From Chamaelirium japonicum (taxonomy: Eukaryota > Streptophyta > Magnoliopsida > Liliales > Melanthiaceae), in the NCBI GenBank assembly GCA_947650365.1, contig OX393554.1:35187137-35251136 (forward strand): a stretch of DNA of 64,000 bases, in the 5' to 3' direction. The notes under the pieces were generated by a model, which saw only the letters and a program-made list of their open reading frames with translations, was not told the origin of the DNA and searched no databases. Of this stretch, positions 12,517 through 25,154 are shown piece by piece (within the stretch, counting starts at the first letter, position 1; every line of letters begins with the position of its first letter). The position numbers and the translations under genes were made by a program.

Positions 12517-15500
12517 TGTTGGAAGTACATACTAGGCGCCTGAACTTTCAATAGGACGCTGATGTTTGGCCTCCGAACACTCATTTGGACGCTTAACAAC
12601 TAGTTCGAATTGTTCTAATTGTTAGAATTGGATCCACTTATCAGAGTCGCAGTGGAAGCAAAAGATATATCCGAAGATTATACGGTGTATGTTTCATTAC
12701 AATTAATTCTACAAAACAATCTACATGCAAATCTATGATCTTAACATATATGCGGATATCCTAGAGGCATACTACGATCTACGGAAGACATGCATGCATC
12801 TAGTTAGGTGTTTAGAATCATCATACCATTTGGATCTATGATCCGGAGAGAACGGAACAATGATGAACCGCACGTGAATCGCAAGAGAAGCTGTCAGATA
12901 GCACCTTGTCCTTTGCAAACTGAGGAATCCTCGAAGTCCCGTCTCTGAGTGCAAGGACTACGAGCCGACGGAGAAATCTGTTGCGAAGACGATGGCGAGC
13001 CGCAAGATCTCCTCCTTCTCTTTCTCTCTTCTTCCTTCTCCTTCCTTCCTCCTTCTTCTTCCTTCTTCTTCCTCTTTCTTCCTTGGCCGAAACCTTAGAG
13101 AGGGAGAGGGGGTCAGGTTTTAGGAGAGGGGGAGAGCATAGGGCCGGCCCCTCCCTCTCTAATCCTCTTATAGGGTCAGCCTCCTAGTGCTACAAGCAAG
13201 CTAGGGCCGGCCCTAGATGGATAAGAATGAGGGGGGGAGGTTTTCAGGGTTTCCAAGTGTCTATCGTGAAGCCTGGACGAAAACGCACTTCACGAAAAGT
13301 GAAAAACTGAAAGAGAGATTGAGTGAGGTGCACTACTCGGAATCGAGTTCCGTCAGCTCTTATGAGCTCCTGGAATTATTCCACTCATTCTAAGATCTAT
13401 ATTCAATATGTTATGAGCCATATTTTAGTATTTACCAAAATACCCCTACGGCCCCTAACATATGTGAATTGGGTTCTTAGGCTCCGAGTTTGCACTCCAT
13501 CGTGCTACTTCGTATCCAACGTATCCTTCCAGGTCGAGAAACAATTCCTATATGTAACGATAGGGTGGAACCTTCAGGGTTCAGGATCTCTAGCTCCAAC
13601 CGGATCCCTGATTAACTGTTCCGGTGACACACCGAAAGTTTCGTTAATCAGTCCTAATCCGATTAACCCGCGTAGCCACCCAGAGTGCAACGCGAGTTAA
13701 ACTCTAGTGATCCTAAATTTATGTTACTCCCTCGTAACTCTGTTCTCTACTATACTCTGATAATCCTTAGTCCCTTCTATTACTGGTGTCATGATACGAC
13801 TCGGGCGATAGGGAGCACCATCAGATCCCGATCGATCATCTAACTAGGAATTGATGACTTGTCATCTATAACACCACTCACCTTCCGGTGCTATGGCTAG
13901 CATCCGGAACATCATCAGTCATACTGACAACCACCAGGCCTGGATTAACTGTGTAGACAGATTGACTCATCAAAACGCACCCATCCAACATTGGACGTCG
14001 GATAACCTGTAGGGATTACATGTCACTCAAGTGCCAGCCGGGTAACCCAATGTACCGTGGTATTGGACTATGGAAGGACCGCACACGTTGGCATATTAAA
14101 GCACCACACAACTGGTTGGCCCAGTGTACATAGTCCCTCAGGGTTAAGAACATATTATCTATAGTAGTAAGATGGTTTATGAACCAGTGTCTGAATCACT
14201 GAACTGTGCACCGTCTTGGTTCATGTTCAACACGATCATCGTGCTTGGTCAGGTGAATGGGAATCCCACGTTCCCGTGGTGGAGACTTCACCACATTCTC
14301 TACCTGCCAACAGCTTATTCTCGGTGAAGCGACTGATATCACCTAAACTGTGAACTAGTTCTAGGTCAATACACAACTGGTCCACTAGGTCTCCCAAGCA
14401 TGGATCCACCATGCACCTCAATGGCCTACTGTGTTCCCTAGGATCCTTTATTATATGTGTATTAATATATACCAAAGTAGTATTCTAATTAAAGCAATAA
14501 CCAAAGTCATCTTTATTAATGTTAATACAGAAAATCCACGCTCAGGACACACGAGCTACAACACTAGTTTTGTCCAGATGACTTGGGACGTTTTGATAAA
14601 CATCATCTGAACGTAGTTCGGATGGTTAATACCCGCTCAGGGATTTCTTGAGTCCAATGTCCAAACGAGTGTTTGAACGGCGGAGTAAGGCATCCGAGCA
14701 CTCGTTTTGAAATAGAAAACTATTTGGGATGGTCGATCGATGATCGATCATATTATCTAAAGGACAAATTGAGTGCCTATTGTTCGCCAGATTTAGTTGG
14801 TTTTTTTTAGAATTTCTTGCATAGGGTTTTGGGGATATAAAAGGTCATTTTGAGCAACCCTAGATTGATGAAAAGAGAACATTAGAGTTTGAGCCATCAA
14901 TAGTTATCTCATGCGAATAGTTTCTTTCCGATTCTTCTCTCGTCCACTCTTTATGGTTGAATCTATCATAGGATCTCTGTAATTTGCATTATTAGATTAG
15001 AACGTTGATTTCCACGTTTCTTTTATAGTTTGTGTTCTTTCTAATTAATCCATGATCGCATCGAGTTTTTATCGAATTATCTGAGTGTCTGTGTAATATA
15101 GGGTTATTAGATACATGAGTGCTTGCCTGCATAAACATAGAAATCTCAACTTCTTTTTTTTTTTTTAGATTGAAAGATCAGATCATATGTGATTCGAAGA
15201 CAAAACAAAGACTGGTCTGTGGCACCTATTTGTCTGAAGACATTGACAGAGTCAAGATTTGGGAGATTCCTTACGGGGAGGATTGCAGTCTTACGAGATC
15301 GGATTGAGATACAAGGGCAACACGGCTAGTGCAAGAAATCGAGGCACGAGGATTGCAGATCTGCAGAGTCATCAACCAAGAGAAGAAGTAGAGGTACTTA
15401 TGGTGGTAAAATTATCATGTGGCATTTATTCATCTAAATTTAACTTCAACATAATAGTGTGCCAAGTGAAACCTCAAAGAAGATGAATCCCAGAGGAGTA

Positions 15501-17420
15501 GCCAATTGTCGAACCTCGTAAAACTTTTGTTTGCAATATTCTAAGATTGAAGGGATATTAGTCTTCTAATTAGTATATCTAATATACAAAAGTGAAGACA
15601 TCTACCTGGTGTCGTGCTCTTGTAGTCATTTAAATATTTGAATCTGTTATGCTTGGTGCTGAATTTTTCTCTATGAGTTATTCAATTTGTATTTTTGCTG
15701 GAGCGTGGAAAAGATTTAATAATTGAGATGAAAAGTGATTAGTCTATTCACCTCCCTCTAGGCTTCTATCTTGTAGATCCTAGTTCTAAATACCCAACAA
15801 GTGGTATCAAAGCTTAGGTATACTCTCTGTAGGTTTAATCACCTGAGTGTGGTTTTTTAATTAGGACAATGGATTCTTTAAGAGAGAGTGGCTTGATTAC
15901 TAGGCCAATGTTGTTTGACAAATCTAGCTATCCGTACTAGAAGGCGCGCATAAGGGCTTTTCATAAAGTCATAAATGAACGTGTGTGGATGAGCATTGAA
16001 GATGGTTATACACCACATCTGGTAGCTAGTGGGGTTGAGAAGAAACCCCAGTATGAGTGGTCTATCATTGAGTATGAGACGAGTAACTGTAACTCGAAAG
16101 CGTTGAATGCTTTATTATGTGGAGTTACTCCTAAAGAGTTTCGTAGGATATCCAACTGGACAAAGAGTGTTTGGGATACCCTATATATCACACATGAAGG
16201 CACTACTAATGTAAAAGTTTCCAAACTGCAGATACTCATAACTCAGTTTGAGAAACTTGCGATAGATGAGTCTGAGTCTTTTAGTGACTTTTTATGCTAG
16301 ATTGAGCAATATTGTCAATTCGAGTTATAATATGGTAGAGGTTACACTTGATAACAAAGTATTGTGAAAGATTCTTAGGTCCCTCCCTGCTAGGTTCACT
16401 GTCATCAAGGTCACAACAACAAAAGAAAGTAAGACTTTGGACTCCAAGAAAGTAAAGGAATTTGTAGGATCCTTACAAACACATGAAATGTTATTCCCTC
16501 ACCCTAAGAAGGGAAAAAGTATGGCCTTGAAGACGGCCAATAAAGAACATGATTCAGATATGGATAAGGATGACATGCTTTGTTCACAAGAAAATTTAAA
16601 ATGATGATGAAAGATAATAACAATCAAAACATAAACAAAATGATGATGAAGACACTACAAACTACACTGCATTTATAGGTAGTATTGCTGTCAGTGGTGG
16701 TGCATCAAATGAACATGGATATGATGATGATGATGATGAGATATCTGATATTGAGTATGCTAGTCAAGAAGATAAGCTGCAAACTGCTTACAACGAACTG
16801 TACATCGAGTCAGTTCAACTAAAAAAGAAACTATATGATCGTCCGCAAGCTATGAGCTGTGAAAAAGAAAAATTGGAATCAAAATTGTCAGTTTTAACCG
16901 AAAAGAACTTAGTACTAGAAACTGAGAATGTAAAGGCAAATGAAAAGTATTGCAAGACTTCGGAAGCTTATAATTCTGATCTTACAAAAGAATTTGAAAG
17001 CACAAAGAAAAATCTAAGTATGTTCTCGACAGGAAACACCTTGATCAATAAGATGATGAACGTGGGTCGAGCACCTAAGTATACAAGAGGACTTGGGACA
17101 TGGAAACAACATAGCTACACCTATACCTGGTCCAACCCAAAATCCTCCTGCTAGATCAAAGAAGGGCAAATTCAGAAATTATGATTATTAGTATAACTGA
17201 CCTCGTACTTGTTGTTATTGTGGCTGGGAGGGTGATATTATGTCAATCTATTATGAAATGATGAACTAGCGGTATAAGAGTTATTATGATCAATGTGTTT
17301 TTGAAAATCGACGACTAGGTCCAAGTCCATAAATGACCTAATCAAAACGCATACTTCGAACATCATAATCCTCCTAACACTTGTTATGTGTGGATTACGA
17401 AGGATCAATCAATGTTATTT
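12517..17420 (+). mobile_element. Ty1/copia element C: 5' LTR and gag, old and broken
   Basis: The LTR candidate runs from TGTTGG (12517) to CCAACA (15799), a perfect 6-bp inverted end pair. It is directly followed by AGTGGTATCAAAGC, the initiator-Met tRNA primer site usual for copia. Without the LTR nested inside it, it is about 1.3 kb. A Gag-like region follows (about 15869-17400): it has a Gag N-terminal motif (FDKSSYPYWKARI-like), WDTLYITHEG and a CCHC-like stretch near 17210. Protease, integrase and RT are missing, and no 3' LTR is seen. It has many breaks and looks several million years old. Confidence 0.65.
12620..14563 (-). mobile_element. Probable solo LTR nested in the LTR of element C
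   Basis: A 1,944-bp block runs from TGTTAGAATTGG to GAGCTACAACA, flanked by CTAAT (12615-12619) and CTAGT (14564-14568), a target duplication with one mismatch. Removing it makes the surrounding copia LTR continuous. It contains no coding domain or internal region, as expected after LTR-LTR recombination. Orientation and superfamily are uncertain; minus is guessed from a polyadenylation-like AATAAAG on that strand. Confidence 0.45.
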
Positions 17421-18157
17421 TATATGGAAATCCGTGAAGCCTCGTGTGGCGTCAGTACAATTTGTGCAGGGTCTAGCTAACGATGGTTTTCCATATACGA
17501 GGATCAATGCTTCCTAGGCCTTTCTTAATTCAAAGAAGGTTTGGCCTTTGGTTTCTAGTCATGCTTAGACCTCGGAGGTTGTGATGGTTCTTCTCGTAGG
17601 ATTAGTAACAACCTGACCGGACGTTACGCCTGTGTGTAGTTGAACTCTTATCACGTTCATTGTCGTGAATCGTCGAATATCAGATACTGCACAATATGCA
17701 TGCTCGGTTCTGCCTATGTCCATCGTTTGCATTTTGCCGCACCAAGGGCAACCCAAATGAGGGCACCCCATCGTCAATTTTAATGATGTTTTGGGAAAAA
17801 TCTGCCATGCGATGGATTCGAACCCATGATCTCCACCATGCAACAAATGATTTCCATTCAAATGGATTAGCTTTGTTTGAAGAAATTACATAGCTCCCGC
17901 ATTTTATAAAAGCCATTATTGTAAAATGCAAGACTTGTCAGTTCAAGGTCAAACAGCATTACTTCATAGTTTTATGGCCCGAACAGAGTTTTCTTCAAAC
18001 CTAGGCCCGGCCCAAGAACAAACAGTTGGGTCAAGAGGCTAGACTATGAACCGACTATATTTTGGTTGGGCCACGTATGTCAATCGATTGGCCCAGCCCA
18101 TATTAATTATCTATGTGCTTGGACGTCTGTGCAAGGTTGAGTGTTGTCACTACTGAC
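17421..18157. other. Intergenic, possible tRNA-derived SINE remnant
   Basis: No gene. On the minus strand GGTTCGAATCC (complement of about 17815-17825) is a perfect pol III B box, but no good A box lies the right distance upstream, so a SINE is only a suggestion. Confidence 0.25.
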
Positions 18158-19135
18158 TAGGGCTGCAACTCGGGTCGGGTCAGGTCGGGTTGAGGGCAAC
18201 CCTAACTTAATCCAAAGTACAAAATATCAATCCTAACCCAACGTCGGGATGAGAAAACCTAACCCTAATCCTAACCACACCCAATGAGCAAACCCTAACG
18301 CAACCCGACCAAACAAAGATATCTCTAGTTGGGTCACTGAAAGGACACTATTAGATCTTTTTGTATATTCATATAACACAAACTGATCGTGAAAGAGATG
18401 AATATCAAACCCTCAGCCCTATATCATAACTAATTCTGTATAGATGTTCGATTGACAGTGAACCACACAGTCGGGGCAACGTCCATGAGGAGATCAACAT
18501 TGAGCTCGGGGAAGGCTGTCACTGCCAAGGAGAGAAGGAAGCCGGAAATGGAGAGGAGTGAACCTGATGGTTGCGGCGGCCACCTTGTCACAGGTCAGAG
18601 ACATCAAAGGAGGAGGAGGTCGACAGTAAGCCAAGGGCCTGTGGGGAAGCTGCGGTACATCAGTGTGCAGGAGTCCTCGACGGACGTAGAAATGCTTAGT
18701 GTCGGCCAACGGGCGACAACTTGGGAGCGATGGGTGCGGGCAGTGTCACAGAGATAAGCACTGTCATCGCGTCTATAGCGGATCGTCGATGGGCGATGGA
18801 CCGGACATGGTTGACGGTCCAATAGACCAAAGCCTGTTTGGCGTGGTGTACAATCACCAGATTGAACGTTTGTATCCGTGAATGTAGCCCGGTGGCCAAT
18901 GGGTGAATCACGTTAAAAGAAATTATACCGCCATGTCTGAATGTGTCACCTCTCATATTGTGTGTCGGTTTGTCAACATATATATGATCGCTGAACCCAT
19001 GGCTTCAACCCTAACCCAACATAATCACAGCGAGGGTTGGTATATATTTCTCAACCCTAGCCCAACCCAAAGTCAAAAAAATCCCAACCCAACCCTAGCC
19101 TAGCCTAGCCTAACCTAACCCAAGTTGTAACTCTA
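18158..19135. mobile_element. hAT-like non-autonomous element
   Basis: The left end TAGGGCTGCAACTCGGGT and the complement of the right end TAGAGTTACAACTTGGGT form imperfect 18-bp terminal inverted repeats, followed by GGGT/CCAAC-rich subterminal repeats on both sides. The same terminus type occurs at 62610-63174, where an 8-bp duplication is clear; here none is convincing. The GC-rich middle (18450-18850) may be captured sequence, but no protein was recognised. Confidence 0.5.
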
Positions 19136-19567
19136 GTTGTGACAATTCTATTCCTCTTTCATGCCGACATTAACCATCCATGACCGCGCTAACTGTGCGG
19201 CATATATATGGACTGAGGTTGCCGACTTCCACCACCTCCTAAATTACTTAGGAGCGTATGAGTGCTGGCTAATACTCTCACAAGCTTGCTTAGGCATCCA
19301 AACAAAACCCACCCACAGTCAATTAACAAAGCCATTCTATTGTGGGCTAACATTGAGTTTCTAAGCAAGCCAACAAAAGGATCATCCAATGTTTCCAATC
19401 TGGCTTCCTAAAAAAAAAAAAATGTTTGACTCAATCTTTTTTATTTTTTTTGGCCGAGCCAGCCAAGCGATCAGAGGACAGGACGCTAGATCAAAATAGA
19501 AGAGGCAACAATTGCTACTTATTAATGCAATAATGTTGTGAACATGACATCAACGGTCAGGATTCAC

Positions 19568-19809
19568 GATTTTTATTTTTTTTTTGCTATGTGGGGATTT
19601 CGTTGCAAATGCTTAGTGAGGCATCTGGACCGTTCCCTGATATGTATGAGAAAATGGAGCAGTCTGATTGTACGTAAAAAGAGTATGAGTGCAATGCACG
19701 GGTCGTAGCGGTGTGTAAAGCATAACTGGAAGGCTTTCTATTCTTCCATCAATGGTCTCAATGCCTCACTCAGCATCTGCAGCGAAATCCCTACAGTAAA
19801 AAAAATTTT
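19568..19809. mobile_element. Mutator-like MITE
   Basis: The 242-bp body is flanked by a perfect 10-bp direct repeat CAGGATTCAC (19558-19567 and 19810-19819). Its ends are inverted over about 60 bp, including GGGATTTCGTTGCAAATGCT on the left against the complement GGGATTTCGCTGCAGATGCT on the right. A target duplication of 9-10 bp with long inverted repeats is the Mutator pattern. Confidence 0.75.
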
Positions 19810-19960
19810 CAGGATTCACAAGCGAAAACAAGACAACCTTTTAAGGCTAGAAAAACTACCTCATTACCCACTAATGCCTAGTGTTTTCCATGAAAGCAAG
19901 ATTTGTTCATATCACTTTCATTCGTTGCATGTCCAACCAATGGCCATGGCCTTAATTCAG

Positions 19961-19967
19961 TATAAAA
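19961..19967 (+). promoter_or_regulatory. TATA box of the small host gene
   Basis: CAGTATAAAACC lies about 120 bp upstream of the ATG at 20082. The space between is mostly the (CT)n run, which would sit in the 5' UTR; Y-patch/CT-rich leaders are common in plant promoters. Confidence 0.45.
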
Positions 19968-19981
19968 CCACCACCATATTC

Positions 19982-19983
<2 letters not shown>

Positions 19984-20077
<94 letters not shown>
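19984..20077 (+). repeat. (CT)n microsatellite in a probable 5' UTR
   Basis: About 47 pure CT units end five bases before the proposed start codon of the small gene at 20082. Confidence 0.97.
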
Positions 20078-20080
<3 letters not shown>

Positions 20081-20081
20081 T

Positions 20082-20885
20082 ATGAAGAAAGATGTAAGTA
20101 CTCTCATGTCTCCTCAATCTTTTGGTGCAATTATGTTCACCGTTTGAGCACGATGGCAGGGCATGTGCCGCGGAGGTCAAGCACTATTTGTTACCGTGTA
20201 CGTGGTGAAGGCGAGGAGGAGGTCATCACCGAACACCAATCACCACCATCACCACCAAGACCAAGGGTGGCTACCTCGCAAAGAGACCAATGGCTACAAT
20301 CAGCAAACAAGGGGGTATCTTCCATACTCTCAGAAGCTCAGAACCCCAGCCCACCGCCAGAAGCCGCCCACCGCCCCCTCCACAGGCCACAACTTCTCGC
20401 AACAAGTAACTAACAACACTTAGCCCTTGTTTGATTACGCTGGTCTGGAAATAGGAGCTGGTGCCAGTTTCGCTGAAACGTGCATTGCTGCAGCGGATTT
20501 CGCTCAAAAGTGCATCTGAGCCTCGGACTGCGATGGAATTTTTCACGATTATGATGAAAAGCGAGAGTGAAACCGCATCAGCGTTATCAAACATACTAAC
20601 CATCGTGTCTCGTCGATGTAGATTGTTCCGTCGTCCTCTCGCAAGCCCAAATACAGCTACAAAGAGAAGAAGGAGGTGAAGAAGAAGCCAAGCCAATCCA
20701 TTGGCCACACCATGAATACCTTCACCAACAGCTTTAGGGTATGGTCCGACTGGTTCTTGTAAAGCATTAGGGTTCTTCACAGTTTGTGTGTGTAGCCCAA
20801 CTCAAAGATCAAAGTACTCTTGCAGGTGCAGAAGAAGCCGGGGTTTATGAAGCGGCTTCTCGCAAAGTTCAGGAAACAAAAGTGA
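20082..20885 (+). CDS. Small four-exon basic protein, unknown function
   Basis: The proposed exons are 20082-20093, 20160-20405, 20646-20738 and 20826-20885. They encode 136 residues. All three introns are GT-AG and phase 0: donors GTAAGT, GTAACT, GTATGG; acceptors GGCAG, GCAAG, TTGCAG. Such agreement is hard to get by chance. The protein starts MKKD, has a five-His run, then a Lys/Arg-rich part ([11 protein letters not shown]) and ends [14 protein letters not shown]. There is no signal peptide or membrane segment. A TATA box and CT-rich leader sit just upstream. Intron 2 holds a small MITE. I do not recognise the family and assign no function; it could also be a relic. Confidence 0.45.
20428..20605. 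mobile_element. Small MITE in intron 2 of the small gene
   Basis: TGTTTGATTACGCTG near 20429 and the complement of CAGCGTTATCAAACA near 20579-20593 match at 14 of 15 bases. The target duplication is unclear, so exact ends and family are uncertain. Confidence 0.4.
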
Positions 20886-20925
20886 GCATTTCTATTAGGT
20901 GAATCCCACTCGATATTGCAACTAG

Positions 20926-21415
20926 GGATGGCAACAGGTCGGGTTTGGAATGGATCGGCCTATCCCGAACCCCTCCCGTTACGAAATGCCTTCTAATAAA
21001 TTCATTCCAAACCCATATCGGATCTTGAAGGAAGACCCTAAACCCGACCCATTTGTATCGGCCAAAACCCAAACAAGTCACAATGATATTTAGGTGGGAC
21101 GAATCAAAACGAGTTAGATTGTGTTTAAATTAAAAGAGACAACAAAAGTAATGAGACATAAATTCAGTTTAACTAAAAAATAGACAAATTTTACATTTTT
21201 TTTTCCTCAAGAATGAATTTATGAAAGGAATATCTAGGGTTATGGGAAGTGCGACCGATAATAATCAATATATGTACATGTAATCGGATCGGGTTCGGGG
21301 CGGGATAGGTTAAACTTGGCTCGTCCCAAACCAGATCGGGTTTTTTTTTTCTCAAGCATTCCCAAACCCATCCCAATAGGGCCACGTCAGGTCGGATTTT
21401 CCGTTTAATAGCCAT
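20926..21415. mobile_element. Decayed hAT-like fragment
   Basis: It starts TAGGGATGGCAACAGGTCGGGT, the hAT-type terminus with GGTCGGGT subterminal words, and has a second cluster of GGTCGG/GGGTTCGGGG words near 21290-21400. No matching right end or target duplication was found. Confidence 0.3.
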
Positions 21416-21439
21416 TAGAATGATTTCGGTATCGATAAA

Positions 21440-23394
21440 TCTGCTGATTTTGTAAAATTAAACCACAGGTGACCACCTACAGGGTGACTTCTTTTGCAGC
21501 ACATCGCCAATGATCTCCGATAAGAAATCCATGCCAAGAATAAAGTCAATCATCCGATAGATGACGCGACCTTTTATCGTTCGTTTGACAATATACAAAA
21601 TATTATTCTGATTTTTTTTTTTTGATGAGTATTATTCCGATTATTTTGTAAGGAATAAACTAGAACCGATGGGGTTCGCATGCCGATGTGATTGTATGGA
21701 ATTTATATAGTGATGTTAACCTTTACACATAATGGAACCAATGGGTTGGATTGAATTCTTTCCACAATTTTTAGTCTCTTATGTGCTCTCCTCGCAAACG
21801 TGTAAAAACCTCATCAATATAGCCAATTTGTGAAAACAATATCTCAAGAAGCTCTCCAAGGAGTAAACCCTCCACACTCCACCTAAAGTTATACCTCCAA
21901 AACTCTTCCGCTCAGCCCTTAGTCGTTTGTTGTACTTCACCTAAGATGCCCACGAACAGCTGTAGATAGCTTATCCCTGCAACGCGTGAATCACCCAATC
22001 ATGTTTGGGAAAACACCCCACTAATGTTCCCTCCATAAGGTTGCGAACACTAAGAGGCTTGTTGTGCTATGCAACGACAACTACTGGTTTAGGGATTTCT
22101 TCACTGACATGACTGTCGAGGGACTCAAAAAGGTGGTACGCCTTGAGACAACCTGCTAAAGGAATTGATGCTTGATGTCTGATAAATCTTTGGTATAATT
22201 CAGGCACCTCTCCCGCAACGATGGAAAAACCACAAAGACAATAGGGTTTTGCAAGGAAAAAGAAGTAAGAACCAAACAAATAAAAAAGAACGCTTGGCAA
22301 TAGGAAAAGCAAGCAATTCACAAAGGAACACTACATAAAAATGAAGCAAATCGATGCAAATCACTATCACAAACTATATAGAAGCAAGAGGGATTGAACA
22401 CTAGCAAACCTTGTGTCAAGAAAAGCGAAAGAGATGAAATCAAGTGGTCTTGAGCTCCGAGCAAAGGGACTTCTACTCGTTTCCTCTAATGTTCCACATC
22501 GAGCCCAATTAGGAAAGGGGGTTAAATACCATGGGTTAGCTCCAACTAGCTGGAGACAATTACTCCCGAAATAACAAACCCAACTAGGATAGGGGGTTAA
22601 ATAATAAGGCACAGTGCGGTCTGGACGGCTAATCCTAACAATTCAGGCACTAGACTCATGGAAATCTAGAGTTGCCCTTAGCGGTCTAGACGACTGTCCG
22701 AATGCCATGCACACTTGGGACCTTACATGTCCAGATAGATGAGTACAGTCTGGACCTCTTACTACCAGTCAGGAGGGGTGTCTGGTCCACTCTACGACCG
22801 AAAATCCAACAATCAAATACTCAAAAATCCAACAATCAAAAATCATTTTTTAAGTTAAAAATACATTTTTATTATAAAATATGTGACTTTAACATAAAAA
22901 CCATTTTAAATTCCAGCCAGTCCTCAAAAAGCCAAAAATAATAAAACTGATGAATACGCACAAAAAGCGAGGCGATCGAGAATAAAAAGTAACCTCAACC
23001 ATTCTGACACATCTTATGTCATTAGATATGAATTTTTGAACCGTGCAAAGGACTGAGGTCTTCGAAAGTTCTTAAGTCTGCATGTCACACTCGAGTAATC
23101 TTTAGGGTTGCGAGCATGATCACCTCCTAACAATAGGATTACATGTATTTTCTCACAAGGCGATTGGCCACTAGCGAACAAAGGTTAATCGCTCGCAATT
23201 GAGTAACATGACTGAAAACCGGCATGAGGTATAGCCAGCAGCCTTTGAATGTGGTCTGGGTTGTGCATCCTTTGAATGAGTTGTTCACTTAAGGAGCAAC
23301 TGATTTCCTAGCGAAGTCTACTCACCTACTAATATTTTAATTTAATCTAGTCTATAGATCACCCCTTCCAGAATTCAAACCTTAAACATGGGAC
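21440..23394. other. Intergenic, no gene recognised
   Basis: No family match was found. One minus-strand stretch near 21480-21590 reads IYRMIDFILGMDFLSE, faintly like the retropepsin ILGMDWL motif of Ty3/gypsy elements; too short to call. Confidence 0.4.
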
Positions 23395-24374
23395 TAGCTC
23401 TGATACCAAATGTTACGAACCCGATCGTTTTTTCAAAAGCTCTGAAACTATTGGGGATCAAGCTCGATAACTATTTACACACATAACATATCCATTTGTA
23501 ATTTTTCTCCATATTAGTCCTAGTTTCGAAAAGGGGAATTATTGGGGATCGCTACGATCTGTTGACAGAGCAGCATCTTCCACAAGACCTCATTCATGAG
23601 GTACTGCGAGTCAAAGCTCTCCACGCAACTCGCCAACTGTAAAGAGTATCTCGGTTGCCGCCAGTGGCCTACCGAAGGCCTAACTCTAGCTCGCATGCAA
23701 AGAGATCGCCTCTTTCTAACAGAAAACTTAGAAGGATATCCGCGAATACCCACAGCTCGCCTTGGTTGCACGCGGAAGAGGTCGCCCCTGGCATGGTTTA
23801 AAGAACCCCTCAGAAGGCTCAACACTCACAACTCATCGAGGAGCTCGTCCGATCATGTAACAGCGAAGGAGTTCACCTTCTTGCCCACAGAGGTCGCCCA
23901 CAATAAGGCGGTACCAAATTAACAGATGTCACCACCCCCGTGGAACTACGTAGACAACTACGAGCCACATGAGCCGGCCAGAGTCGGTCTAGAACACCCC
24001 AGACTGGAGCCTTTCATAATCTCCACCTAGCACGGACAAGATCGGTGCGCCCCCCCCCCCCCTTGGCAAGCTAAAAGGCAAAGGCCATTAAGGGCCTATG
24101 TGGGCTTGCACGTGAAGGTGTAGAAGGTGCGAGAAATAGCGGCCATGTATCAAACTCTGGTGGTCTATAAAAGGTCTATAAAAGTACGATCCCCGGCTCC
24201 AAAGTACAGGTTCGAAACTCAGAAATCCAGACATTTTCTCACTACTCAATCTCTCCACTTTCGAACCTTCACTGACTTGAGTGTCGAAGGGTTTGTACTC
24301 CTCACAGATCAGCTGTTCTTACGTTTTCCTTGCCTTGCAGGTGAGTGGCTCACCCACAAAAATTTCCCCCGACA
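23395..24374 (-). mobile_element. LTR and primer-site remnants, LTR element of unclear family
   Basis: On the minus strand AACATTTGGTATCAGAGCTAG (complement of about 23391-23411) is an initiator-Met primer site right after an LTR end, so an LTR should extend rightward from 23411. From about 23539 (TATTGGGGATCG) to 24374 (TTTCCCCCGACA) is a second LTR-like block with roughly inverted tips, perhaps a solo LTR inserted into the first. No target duplication was found. Confidence 0.35.
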
Positions 24375-25154
24375 AAACCTTCGTCATTCCATGCTTCAAC
24401 CTCATTGCGAAGAGCATCCACAATATTGATCTCTACACAGATCCTAGCATAATGCTTCCTTCCACCCTCCTTATGTGCAACAGCTGCAGTCATAGGGGAG
24501 TCCATCTCGATCAGAGTTCCCAACACACTACCAATTCTGCTTAAAACATCAAATGACCATAGCTTCTCCTGAAGATTGGGAAATATAACCCACATGGGGG
24601 CAGTGGATAGGAACTCCCTCCCATACTGTTGATCACGATCCCACTTTTTTAGAACTATGGGTTCCCTATAAATGCTATGGTTCTCGATTCATAATACTTG
24701 CGCAGTCATCTTCATTATCAAATCTAAAGAAGTATAACCCATTCTCACGTGAGAATAGCTTCATCTTACCCTTAGGCTACCATAGTCCCATCACTGTCAC
24801 CTTAAAATAGAGGAAAGAATGATCTTTTTCCGAGAACAAATCCCACTAGCGAATGGATTAAAATTTTTTCAGTTTTAACTAGTTCCTCCCTTAGACAAAT
24901 CACAACTTTCTTACCCTCAACAATGCTAGGTTCGATGAAAGAAAGCTTGAGCTCTTCAGGAGATAGATCATAAAAGGAGGCAGTCGGATTGGATCTCCAA
25001 GCATTACCCGGTACTCTTTGAGAAGCAGAACCACCCCCCAACCGAGCAGCACCAATGCCCACTAGTTTCTCTGCTATTCCTGTAGTCTAGCATGCATCAG
25101 GCATAACCTCGAACACCTGAGAGGCATCTGAGCGCAGACTGTGTTGCAGGTATC
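24375..25154 (-). pseudogene. L1-type LINE ORF1 relic (DUF4283), distal part
   Basis: Minus-strand frames read ELKLSFIEPSIVEGKKVV, then ILIHSLVGFVLGKRSFFP, KGKMKLFSRENGLYFFRF, and after more decay SRIGSVLGTLIEMDSPM and HYARICVEI. This is the order of the DUF4283 nucleic-acid-binding domain found in ORF1 of plant L1 elements. In-frame stops and frame changes interrupt it (for example after FFPLF at 24802), so it is dead. ORF2 is absent; the left side runs into the LTR-like block at 23539-24374. The N-terminal side continues at 51010, on the far side of element B. Confidence 0.65.

Noticed and set aside
17690-17930. tRNA gene on the minus strand
   Set aside because: There is a B-box-like word but no A box at the right distance and no cloverleaf.
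18452-18956. Overlapping frames in the GC-rich middle of the hAT-like element
   Set aside because: Both strands are open because of base composition; nothing is recognisable.
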